A stretch of 40,838 nt of DNA, taken from positions 1 to 40,838 of the forward strand of contig DATMNI010000385.1 in NCBI GenBank assembly GCA_035570275.1. The letters are read 5' to 3'. The stretch's first letter is position 1. Each line of letters begins with the position of its first letter. This document shows positions 9,001 through 15,789 of the stretch, one piece after another. Both the position numbers and the translations under genes were made by a program. Below the pieces are notes generated by a model that saw only the letters and a program-made list of their open reading frames with translations, searched no databases and was not told where the DNA came from. Source of the stretch: DATMNI01 sp035570275 (GTDB lineage: Bacteria; Acidobacteriota; Terriglobia; Bryobacterales; Bryobacteraceae).

Positions 9001-9294
9001 GTTGAAGCCGCCATCGAGGCAGGCTCCACGCGGTTTCGCCCGGTTCTCATGACCGCGTTGGCGATGATCATCGGCATGATTCCGATGGCGCTCGGGACGG
9101 GTCACGGCGGCGAGCAAAATGCCCCGCTGGGGCGCGCGGTGATCGGCGGGCTGTTAGCGGCGACGGTCGCAACACTTTTCTTTGTTCCCGCCGTCTTCGC
9201 CATTTTGCACGGCGGGCACGCCGACGGGAACCCGCCGCAATCGAAAGAACTTACGGAGCTAAGCAATGACAACTATGAACAGCATAAGCACTGA
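6097..9294 (+). CDS. RND efflux permease (HAE1/AcrB-like)
   Basis: The product is 1065 residues from ATG 6097; the open frame reaches back to 6010, but MWIVKVALRRPYTFVVVALL is the normal family start. It is the inner-membrane proton-driven pump of a tripartite efflux system (ACR_tran fold): one N-terminal helix, large periplasmic loop, TM2-6, second loop, TM8-12. The TM4 acidic pair of the proton relay is present (ILVDDATVEIENV, Asp401-Asp402). The TM10 motif is GVATANSILVVAF, so the lysine of AcrB's SAKNAIL is replaced by Thr; this is seen in some RND branches. The loop between the halves is intact. It is first gene of a three-gene operon overlapping the adaptor. The substrate is unknown: drugs, solvents or metabolites. 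Confidence 0.92.
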   Translation: MWIVKVALRRPYTFVVVALLILILSPIVILRTPTDIFPNVDIPVIAVAFSYTGLNPEEMEGRLTTVFERVVTTVVNDVEHIESTTINGQAIVRIFLQPGANVDRATAQITAGSQTILRFLPPGTQPPLMVNYSASTVPILQLALSGQGLAEQQLNDIGLNFLRTQLVTIPGAVIPFPYGGKQRQIMVDLKPGLLQSKGLAAGDVVSALSQQNLVLPSGTAKIGATEYDFDINASPKTVSELNDVPVKVIGNSTVYLRDVANVRDGFAPQTNIVRQDGHRGTLVTALKSGNASTLDVVQGIRNLLPRVAATLPAELKIQPLADQSLFVRAAVGSVIREAIIAACLTGLMILLFLGSWRSTVIIAVSIPLSILTSIIVLSALHETINVMTLGGLALAVGILVDDATVEIENVNRILGEGKEIREAILEGAQQIAVPALVSTLCISIVFIPMFFLNGVARYLFVPLAEAVVFAMMASYILSRTLVPTLAMYLLRPGQHASARSRNPLVLAQQGFEQGFERLRLAYELLLTRFVYHRRIFIPVFLLIAVSAFLLVPWLGQDFFPTIDSGQLLLHVRTKAGTRIEETARLCDLVEASIRREIPNAEVENVLDNIGVPYSTINLIYNRSGLIGAGDADILVSLKEKHRPVAEYVRALRPILAEEFPGTTFAFLPADMVSQILNFGAPSPIDIQIEGANLDGNRQLADQLLGQLRHVPGLADARIQQDFDYPRFHVEIDRTKAAQGGFTPRDIANSLLVSLSGSFQTAPNFFLNRQNGVEYNLVAQTPQYTIQTLQDVQSMPISSPTMTRPEILADVGSLTRSTEPAVLSHFNIRRVVDIYGSVDGRDLGATGKDVARILEANRKSFPRGTFVTIKGQFETMRTSYRGLLAGLGFAIVLVYLLIVVNFQSWLDPFIIITALPAALAGIALFLFLTHTTLSVPALTGAIMCMGVATANSILVVAFAKERLVHHGEAVEAAIEAGSTRFRPVLMTALAMIIGMIPMALGTGHGGEQNAPLGRAVIGGLLAATVATLFFVPAVFAILHGGHADGNPPQSKELTELSNDNYEQHKH

Positions 9295-10495
9295 GGATCG
9301 TCCGCAGGAGGCAGCCAACGATGCGAATCGCATTCCGCGGCCCGCGGCCAGGATTTTTGTCGTGGCCTTCGTGGCTGCCGCGGGGGTGCTCGCCTTTTCA
9401 ATTCACGGGGGCATTACGACTCGCGTGGCGGCGGAATCCAGCCTGGCCCGCAGCACCGAAGAAGCAGCCATTCCGATCGTCAATGTGGTCCATCCGAAGG
9501 AAGGGGCGCCACTCGAGGAACTGATATTGCCGGGAAATACGCAGGCGTTCAGTGATACGCCGATCTTTGCGCGAACCAGCGGCTATCTGAAACGTTGGTA
9601 TTTCGATATTGGCGCTCATGTGAAGCGGGGCGACTTATTGGCTGAAATCGAAACACCTGAAATCGACAAGCAGCTCCAGCAGTCGCGTGCCGAGCTCGAA
9701 ACCGCGCAGGCCAATCACCATCTGGCCGAAACGACGGCAGCCCGCTGGCAGTTCCTCTTGCAAAGCGACTCGGTATCCAGGCAGGAAACCGACGAAAAGA
9801 TTGCTGACCTAAGCGCCAGGAAGGCCACTGTGGACTCCAATGCTTCCAATGTCCACAGGCTTGAGGATCTTCAGTCCTTCCAGAAGGTCTACGCGCCATT
9901 CGATGGGGTCCTTACCGCCCGCAACACCGATGTTGGGGCATTGATCGACGCCGGGGCCAACTCCGCAGGCAAGGAGCTGTTCCATCTCGCGGCGATCGAC
10001 AGTCTCCGTGTGTTTGTCGCAATTCCAGAAGTATATTCCCGCGCCGCGCGGCCCGGCGGCACTGCGTCCCTGACCCTCGACGAATTTCCCGGCCTTTCCT
10101 TTCATGGCACGCTGGCGCGGACCTCGAATTCCATCGACCAGGTGTCACACACGCTCCTGACCGAAGTCGACGTTCCCAATCCCGAGGGCCAGCTTTTACC
10201 TGGCTCATACGTCTTTGTTCATTTCAAGCTGCCTCAGACGGTTCGCTCGGTCGTAGTCCCTTCCAACACATTGCTCTTCCGGTCAGAAGGTCTCCGAGTT
10301 GCGCTCGTGCGGGATGGGCGCGTTTACCTGGCGCCGGTCAAAATTGGTCGGGACTATGGCAGCACGGTCGAGGTTATCTCGGGTCTCCGGGCGAGCGACG
10401 CCGTGGTCCTTGATCCGGCGGACTCGCTAGTGAGCGGCGCGCCGGTGCGAAGCGGCAGCCACAGCGCCACAGTTCCAGGAGGTTCCGGCAAATGA
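9266..10495 (+). CDS. RND periplasmic adaptor (membrane fusion protein, HlyD-like)
   Basis: The 409-residue adaptor links the permease to the outer-membrane channel. Start ATG 9266 lies inside the permease gene (29-base overlap) with GGAG at 9255-9258; a second ATG at 9275 is possible. One N-terminal hydrophobic segment (residues 28-50) anchors it. The lipoyl half-motifs are LKRWYFDIGAHVKRGDLLAE and VYAPFDGVLTARNTDVGALI, flanking a short alpha-hairpin (about residues 130-195). A beta-barrel and membrane-proximal domain follow (LFHLAAIDSLRVFVAIPE). It is translationally coupled to both neighbours. Confidence 0.9.
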   Translation: MTTMNSISTEDRPQEAANDANRIPRPAARIFVVAFVAAAGVLAFSIHGGITTRVAAESSLARSTEEAAIPIVNVVHPKEGAPLEELILPGNTQAFSDTPIFARTSGYLKRWYFDIGAHVKRGDLLAEIETPEIDKQLQQSRAELETAQANHHLAETTAARWQFLLQSDSVSRQETDEKIADLSARKATVDSNASNVHRLEDLQSFQKVYAPFDGVLTARNTDVGALIDAGANSAGKELFHLAAIDSLRVFVAIPEVYSRAARPGGTASLTLDEFPGLSFHGTLARTSNSIDQVSHTLLTEVDVPNPEGQLLPGSYVFVHFKLPQTVRSVVVPSNTLLFRSEGLRVALVRDGRVYLAPVKIGRDYGSTVEVISGLRASDAVVLDPADSLVSGAPVRSGSHSATVPGGSGK

Positions 10496-11916
10496 CACGC
10501 AGTGGAGTCGGAATCGCCGCGGTTCTGGTGTGCCTGCTCGCCGGTTGTACGGTTGGACCCAAGTACAAGGTCCCCGATGTCCCGCTCACTCCGGCGTACA
10601 AGGAGGCAGATGGCTGGAAGGCAGCGCACCCCAGCGATCAGGTCCTGCGCGGAACATGGTGGGAGATCTTCGGAGACGCCCAGCTCAACGCACTCGAAGA
10701 ACAGGTGCCTGGCGGCAATCAAAATCTGAAGGGACTGGAGGCCCGTTTTCGTGAGGCGCGCGCAGCCATACGATTTAACCGCGCGTCACAATTCCCCACT
10801 ATTTCTACGGCTCCCTCGATTGCCTCGATTCGCGATTCGGCGAATCGTCCTTATCTTCCGGCCGGGGCTGCTCATACGACGGGCGATTTCGTCTTGCCGT
10901 TCGATGTCTCCTACGAATTGGATTTTTGGGGACGTGTGCGGCGAACCGTCGCCTCCGCGCGTGAATTTGCCCAGGCGAGCGCTGCCGACCTCGAGACTGC
11001 AAAGCTCAGTCTTCAAGCGGAACTGGCTTTCGACTATTTCGAGCTCAGAAGCGCCGACGGGCAGAAGCAGATCCTGGACAACACGGTGGAAAGCTACGCC
11101 GCTGCCCTGCGGCTCACCCAGAACCGGTATCAGGGAGGCGCGGCGCCGAAATCCGATGTGGCACAGGCTGAGACACAGCTCGAAACGGCGCAGGTGCAGG
11201 ACACCGATATCGGCGTGCAACGATCCCAATACGAGCATGCCATTGCCATCTTGATCGGAAAACCTCCGGCGGCGTTCAGTCTGCAAGCGGCGGCATCGTC
11301 GCTGCGGCCTCCGGATATCCCGGTGGGCATGCCTGCGGATTTGCTGGAGCGGCGACCGGATATTGCAGCCGCGGAGCGCCGTGTGGCCGCCGCGTCCGAA
11401 CAGATCGGCATCGCCCGCGCGGCATTCTTCCCGACCGTGATGCTGAGCGCAGTCCTCGGACTTGAAGGGACCTCGATCACGAACTGGCTCAACTGGCCGA
11501 GTCGTCTTTGGGCGGTAGGTCCATCCGCTGTGCAAACTCTATTTGATGCCGGCCGGCGAAGGGCAACCTCTGAAGCGGCCATTGCGGGCTTCGACGCAGC
11601 AGCCGCAGATTATCGCGAGTCGGCCCTGGCTGCATTCCAGCAGGTAGAAGACAATCTGGCCGCACTCCGTATTCTCGAAGCGGAGGCCGGCCAGCAGCAT
11701 CAGGCGGTGGCCTCCGCGCAGGAGTCGCTACAGCTTTTCACCAACCGGTATAAGGGCGGCGTGGATACTTATCTTCAAGTCGTCACTTCACAGACTGCTG
11801 CCCTAGCAAACGAACGGAATGAGACTGACATCCAGCGGCGGCGCATGGATGCGACTGTGCTGCTGATCAAGGCTCTCGGCGGCGGCTGGAATGTTTCGAA
11901 TCTACCCAAACTTTGA
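10492..11916 (+). CDS. Outer-membrane efflux lipoprotein (NodT/OprM family)
   Basis: This 474-residue outer-membrane factor completes the tripartite pump. It begins with a lipoprotein signal ending LLAGC (Cys19) followed by TVGPKYKVP, the classic NodT-family start. Two OEP repeats follow: the first includes SYELDFWGRVRRTVASAREF, the second ADLLERRPDIAAAERRVAAA. A C-terminal periplasmic/trans-membrane segment includes LFTNRYKGGVDTYLQVV. The start ATG shares four bases with the adaptor stop (ATGA), so the two are translationally coupled. It probably forms a trimeric channel through the outer membrane. No convincing terminator is seen before the next gene. Confidence 0.92.
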   Translation: MTRSGVGIAAVLVCLLAGCTVGPKYKVPDVPLTPAYKEADGWKAAHPSDQVLRGTWWEIFGDAQLNALEEQVPGGNQNLKGLEARFREARAAIRFNRASQFPTISTAPSIASIRDSANRPYLPAGAAHTTGDFVLPFDVSYELDFWGRVRRTVASAREFAQASAADLETAKLSLQAELAFDYFELRSADGQKQILDNTVESYAAALRLTQNRYQGGAAPKSDVAQAETQLETAQVQDTDIGVQRSQYEHAIAILIGKPPAAFSLQAAASSLRPPDIPVGMPADLLERRPDIAAAERRVAAASEQIGIARAAFFPTVMLSAVLGLEGTSITNWLNWPSRLWAVGPSAVQTLFDAGRRRATSEAAIAGFDAAAADYRESALAAFQQVEDNLAALRILEAEAGQQHQAVASAQESLQLFTNRYKGGVDTYLQVVTSQTAALANERNETDIQRRRMDATVLLIKALGGGWNVSNLPKL

Positions 11917-11988
11917 AGTGCCCTTGGCTCGCCAGGCCAGATCAACCAAAAAGATTTCGACAAGCTCGAATAGGAGGAATCGAACATC

Positions 11989-13056
11989 ATGCGCGCAATG
12001 AGAGCGGAAGGATTCAGGGGTTACCAGGATCTGAAGCTGGCGGACATTCCAAAGCCGCGGGTGTCTGAGGGGCGAGTACTGGTAAAGATCGCCGCGGCGG
12101 GAGTCACGCCACTCGATCACACCATTCTTTCGGGAGGATATCCACGAGCGAAAGCTCCTCTGGTTCTCGGGTCAGAAGGGGCGGCCGTTGTTGAGGACGC
12201 GAATGGCTCGGAGTTTTCAGTCGGTGCGCGTGTAATGTTCACGGGCCCCTACGGTGTCTCCGGGGACGGGGCCTACAGCGAGTATCTTGCCGTGCGCAGG
12301 GAGAATCTCAGTTTGATCCCCGGGAGCATCGAGCATGTTTCAGCGGCGGGAATTCCTGTGGCGTACCTGACGGCCCATATGGCGCTCACCCTTTCTGGAT
12401 TTCAGGCTGGCAAGACGGTTCTTTCGCCTGCCATCGGAGGCTCGGTAGGCAACGCCGTCACACAGTTGGCAAGGGCCTTAGGCGCAAGGCACGCTATGTC
12501 AACGACTACGAGTCACGCAAAGGCGGAACAAGCCAGAATCTTGGGCTTCGATGAGGTCATAGATCTCTCCACAGAAAAACTCGGCGAAGGCGTGCGCCGT
12601 ATCACGGGAGGCTACGGTTCGGATCTTGTGATCGATGCCATGGGCGGCGATATATTGAGCGAGGCACTTGGCACGCTTGCGATGAGCGGCAGTCTGACGA
12701 CGCTGGGCTATTCCGCCGGCCGTAAATCGACTATCGACGTTACCGACCTCATCTGGAAGCGCGCGGGCATAAAGAGTCTCTCGCTATTTGCACAACCGCC
12801 GGCAATGTGGAGCACGGCGTGGGCGTCGATTTTTGCCTTGCTCGAATCTGGGGCGATAAGACCGATCGTGGTGAAGAACACTTTCGCACTGAGACAGAGC
12901 TTCGCTAGAATTGTTCCGGTAGATTCATGTCATCCATCAGAGCAATCGTCTGCGCGGCGCTGTTGGCCGCAACGTCCGGAGGCGCCTTGGCACAGGCGCC
13001 GGCCGTCAAAAATCGCGCGCCGCTGGCGGCCAATTCGTTCTATGCGCTGCCGCTGA
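11989..13056 (+). CDS. Quinone-oxidoreductase-like MDR dehydrogenase, 3' end replaced
   Basis: This zinc-independent medium-chain dehydrogenase/reductase resembles NADPH:quinone reductases. A strong AGGAGG at 11972-11977 serves ATG 11989 or 11998. The N-terminal GroES-like part includes ILSGGYPRAKAPLVLGSEGA; the Rossmann part includes LSPAIGGSVGNAVTQLARAL and GSDLVIDAMGGD. The family normally ends with a segment like TFxLxxAxxAHxxxExRxxxGKxVL. Here homology stops after NTFALRQSFARIV (about 12915), and the last ~45 codons are an out-of-frame reading of the GH127 gene start. The enzyme has thus lost about 25 native residues and may be impaired. It follows the efflux operon but shares no obvious function with it. 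Confidence 0.75.
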   Translation: MRAMRAEGFRGYQDLKLADIPKPRVSEGRVLVKIAAAGVTPLDHTILSGGYPRAKAPLVLGSEGAAVVEDANGSEFSVGARVMFTGPYGVSGDGAYSEYLAVRRENLSLIPGSIEHVSAAGIPVAYLTAHMALTLSGFQAGKTVLSPAIGGSVGNAVTQLARALGARHAMSTTTSHAKAEQARILGFDEVIDLSTEKLGEGVRRITGGYGSDLVIDAMGGDILSEALGTLAMSGSLTTLGYSAGRKSTIDVTDLIWKRAGIKSLSLFAQPPAMWSTAWASIFALLESGAIRPIVVKNTFALRQSFARIVPVDSCHPSEQSSARRCWPQRPEAPWHRRRPSKIARRWRPIRSMRCR

Positions 13057-14954
13057 CCTCCGTGAAGCCGAAGGGCTGGCTGCGGCGTCAACTGGAGATT
13101 CAGGCCGCCGGGCTCTCCGGCAACCTGGACGAGTTCTGGCCGTCGGTGGGCCCCGATAGCGGCTGGTTGGGCGGCGCCGGTGAATCCTGGGAGCGCGGTC
13201 CATATTACATGGATGGCCTGGTGCCACTGGCCTTCCTGCTGGACGATCCGCGCCTGGTCGCCAAGGCGCACAAGTGGGTCGCGTGGACCCTGGAGAACCA
13301 GCGCGAAGACGGCGGCATCGGTCCGGCGAAGAATCAGGATTGGTGGCCGAACATGGTGATGCTCAAAGTGCTCACGCAGTACCAGGAAGCCACCGGCGAT
13401 GCGCGCGTAGTTCCGCTGATGCAGAAGTATGCCGCCTACCAGCTCGAAAAAATGAAGACCATCCCGCTGAAAGAGTGGGCCATCTATCGCTGGGAAGACG
13501 AAGCGGTCTCGCTGATCTGGTTGTACAACCGGACCGGCGACGCGCGTGCCCTGGAACTGGCCCGCCTGCTGCGGGACCAGGGCTACGACTGGAAGAGCGC
13601 CTTCGATATCTTTCCGTACCGCCAGAAATCCGTGAAAGGGGCAACCAGCCTGAAGACCCACGTGGTGAACACTGCCATGGGGCTGAAGACCGCGGGCGTC
13701 TACTCGCTGATCTCGGGCGACCCGGCCGAGCGCGCGTCGGTCTTCCAGGCGCTGCGGAACCTGGACCAGTATCACGGCATGCCCAGCGGCATTTTCTCCG
13801 GCGACGAACATCTGGCGGGCCGTAGCCCGGTGCAAGGAACGGAGCTGTGCGCCGTGGTGGAGAGCCTGTACTCGCTGGAGAACCTGATGGCCGTGGTGGG
13901 CGATGGGGCGCTGGGCGACCGCATCGAGAAAATCGCTTACAACGCGCTGCCCGGCACGTTTTCGGGCGACATGTGGGCCCACCAGTACGACCAGCAGCCC
14001 AACCAGGTGACGGCGACCCTGGAGCGGCGGGCGTGGACCACCAACGGCCCGGAATCGAACCTGTACGGACTGGAGCCGAATTTCGGTTGCTGCACCTCGA
14101 ATTTCCACCAGGGCTGGCCGAAACTGACGGCGAGCCTGTGGATGGCGACGCCGGACGACGGTTTGGCCGCGGTGGTGTATGCGCCCAGCCAGGTGACGGC
14201 TCTGGTTCACTCCGCCCTGGTTCACTCCGGCGTGGTTCAACCCGGCGCGGTTCACACCGGCCTAGTTCAAACCGGCGTGACGCCGCCAGACCCGAACCGC
14301 GCCGGCGTGCGCGTGACGGTCGTCGAGGAGACCGAGTACCCGTTCCGCGACGCCATCCGTATGGTGGTGAACCCCGCCCAGGCCGCCACCTTCCCGCTGC
14401 TGCTGCGAGTGCCGGCATGGGCCCAGCGGGCAACTATCATGGTCAACGGGGTCGCGGAGAAATCGGTGAAGGCCGGCGGGTTCCATCGTATTGAGCGGAC
14501 GTGGCAGGCGGGCGACCGCGTGGAGATCCGCTTGCCGATGCCGGTGGAGGCGGTGCGCGGCTTCAACAACGGAGTCACCATCCAGCGTGGGCCGCTGGTC
14601 TATTCGCTGAAGATCGGCGAAGAGTGGCGCAAGCTCCGCGACAAGGCGCCGGCGGCGGATTGGGAAGTGCGTCCGGCCACGCCGTGGAACTACGCGCTGG
14701 TGGTGGATGACAAGCGGCCGGCGCAATCGCTGCGGTTCACGGAGCGGCCGGTGGGCCAGTGGCCGTTCACGCCGGATGGAGCGCCGGTGACCGTAGCCGC
14801 GAAAGCGCGTCGGCTGCCCGAGTGGGGGATGGAAGGCGGCTCCGCAGCCCCGCCGCCCGAGAGTCCGGTGAAGAGCGGCGAACCGCTGGAGACCGTGACG
14901 CTGATCCCGTACGGCGCGGCGAAACTGCGGATCACGGTGTTTCCGGTGCGCTGA
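12927..14954 (+). CDS. Glycoside hydrolase family 127 (beta-L-arabinofuranosidase)
   Basis: The 675-residue exported enzyme has a signal peptide ending GGALAQ. It belongs to GH127 (DUF1680), whose characterised member HypBA1 releases beta-L-arabinofuranose using a zinc-bound cysteine nucleophile. All four HypBA1 zinc ligands have counterparts here: Glu306 and Cys308 in GTELCAVVE, and Cys388-Cys389 in FGCCTSN. The alpha/alpha-barrel core occupies residues 45-420, with beta-sandwich domains after it. An in-frame array of five 15-base repeats (14202-14276) inserts a VHSGV-type pentapeptide run at the end of the barrel. The start overlaps the truncated MDR gene and no strong Shine-Dalgarno is visible. 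The likely role is degradation of plant cell-wall arabinan or arabinose-decorated protein. Confidence 0.88.
   Translation: MSSIRAIVCAALLAATSGGALAQAPAVKNRAPLAANSFYALPLTSVKPKGWLRRQLEIQAAGLSGNLDEFWPSVGPDSGWLGGAGESWERGPYYMDGLVPLAFLLDDPRLVAKAHKWVAWTLENQREDGGIGPAKNQDWWPNMVMLKVLTQYQEATGDARVVPLMQKYAAYQLEKMKTIPLKEWAIYRWEDEAVSLIWLYNRTGDARALELARLLRDQGYDWKSAFDIFPYRQKSVKGATSLKTHVVNTAMGLKTAGVYSLISGDPAERASVFQALRNLDQYHGMPSGIFSGDEHLAGRSPVQGTELCAVVESLYSLENLMAVVGDGALGDRIEKIAYNALPGTFSGDMWAHQYDQQPNQVTATLERRAWTTNGPESNLYGLEPNFGCCTSNFHQGWPKLTASLWMATPDDGLAAVVYAPSQVTALVHSALVHSGVVQPGAVHTGLVQTGVTPPDPNRAGVRVTVVEETEYPFRDAIRMVVNPAQAATFPLLLRVPAWAQRATIMVNGVAEKSVKAGGFHRIERTWQAGDRVEIRLPMPVEAVRGFNNGVTIQRGPLVYSLKIGEEWRKLRDKAPAADWEVRPATPWNYALVVDDKRPAQSLRFTERPVGQWPFTPDGAPVTVAAKARRLPEWGMEGGSAAPPPESPVKSGEPLETVTLIPYGAAKLRITVFPVR
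14202..14276 (+). repeat. Five-copy 15-base in-frame minisatellite
   Basis: Five consecutive 15-base units start at 14202, 14217, 14232, 14247 and 14262, of the form CTGGTTCACTCCGGC with one to four changes each. Fifteen bases keep the GH127 frame and encode LVHSA, LVHSG, VVQPG, AVHTG and LVQTG. The array lies between the catalytic barrel and the beta-sandwich, so it probably lengthens a surface linker. Confidence 0.9.
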
Positions 14955-14988
14955 AAAAGACGGGTGAGGATTCGCTGTTGGATTAGGC

Positions 14989-15654
14989 TCATACCGGTTT
15001 CCGGCCGGTCGCGCAGATCCATCCCTTGGGGCGTTCCAGAAATACTTGGGCTTCTTCGTAGCCAGCCTTTACGAACAGATCGCAGTGCTCGTCCACGCTT
15101 AGGTAAGCACCGCCGATGAGCTTCATCGCCATTCGGTACGGTAAGTCGAAGCTCCGTCCGCGATAGGCCTCGGCGATGATCAACAGCCTTCCGCCCGGCT
15201 TCAGGACGCGCAGCACTTCCCGCATGGCCCCGGGCCTATCGGGCCAATAGTAGTGGGTCTCCACCGCCGTGACCAGATCGAACGCACCGTCCTGGAACGG
15301 CAATTTGGAGACAGATGCCTGGTGGATCTCAACGCGGCCGGATTCGACCGCATCCTTGTTGAGCCCGCGCGACGCGGCGACGGACGTTTCCGCATAGTCC
15401 ACGCCATGCACCTTGCCATGGGTCGCAATGATTGCAAGTCTTTGGATTGTCCGTCCGCCGCCGCAACCGACGTCCAAAATCGCATCGCGCTCGCCGATCT
15501 CGACGTGTTCCAATCCCCAAGCGGTTAGATCGGAGTGGCTTTTGTTCATCGTCGAGAGGAAAAACCTGCCAACCCATCCAGTTGGCTTGCGGCATTGCCT
15601 GATGACAGAACCGATGGCGGCAACGGCAAAGGCGAGTTTCAAAATCTCTTTCAT
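14989..15654 (-). CDS. Class I SAM-dependent methyltransferase
   Basis: The 221-residue protein has a Rossmann methyltransferase core: motif I ILDVGCGGGRTIQRLA (near residue 60), the acidic end of strand 2 in GVDYAE, FDLVTAVETHYYWPD for the post-II region, and VLRVLKPGGRLLI. An N-terminal hydrophobic stretch (LAFAVAAIGSVI) could be a membrane anchor or start-proximal helix. The substrate is unknown; the arrangement resembles small-molecule or lipid methyltransferases of the Methyltransf_11/25 type. It is downstream of, and on the same strand as, the ADOP permease, 135 bases away, and may be read from the same transcript. Confidence 0.85.
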   Translation of the reverse strand: MKEILKLAFAVAAIGSVIRQCRKPTGWVGRFFLSTMNKSHSDLTAWGLEHVEIGERDAILDVGCGGGRTIQRLAIIATHGKVHGVDYAETSVAASRGLNKDAVESGRVEIHQASVSKLPFQDGAFDLVTAVETHYYWPDRPGAMREVLRVLKPGGRLLIIAEAYRGRSFDLPYRMAMKLIGGAYLSVDEHCDLFVKAGYEEAQVFLERPKGWICATGRKPV

Positions 15655-15789
15655 TGGCAGACTTGGCGAAAAGGCGGTCGGCGCCTGCGCGAAGATTTGA
15701 CCTTAACACGGCCGTGTGCGCTGATGCTCCCCTTGCAGCCGCCATCGCGGTCGCGGGCCGCTGCCGCCACCGCGCGGCAACAATCGCCG

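Noticed and set aside
12930..14255. 441-codon open frame antisense to the GH127 gene
   Set aside because: High GC suppresses stop codons on the opposite strand; the His/Arg/Gly/Val-rich product has no family features, while the plus-strand frame has all GH127 zinc ligands.
14202..14276. Possible CRISPR array from regular repeats
   Set aside because: Units are 15 bases with no spacers and lie in frame inside a coding gene.
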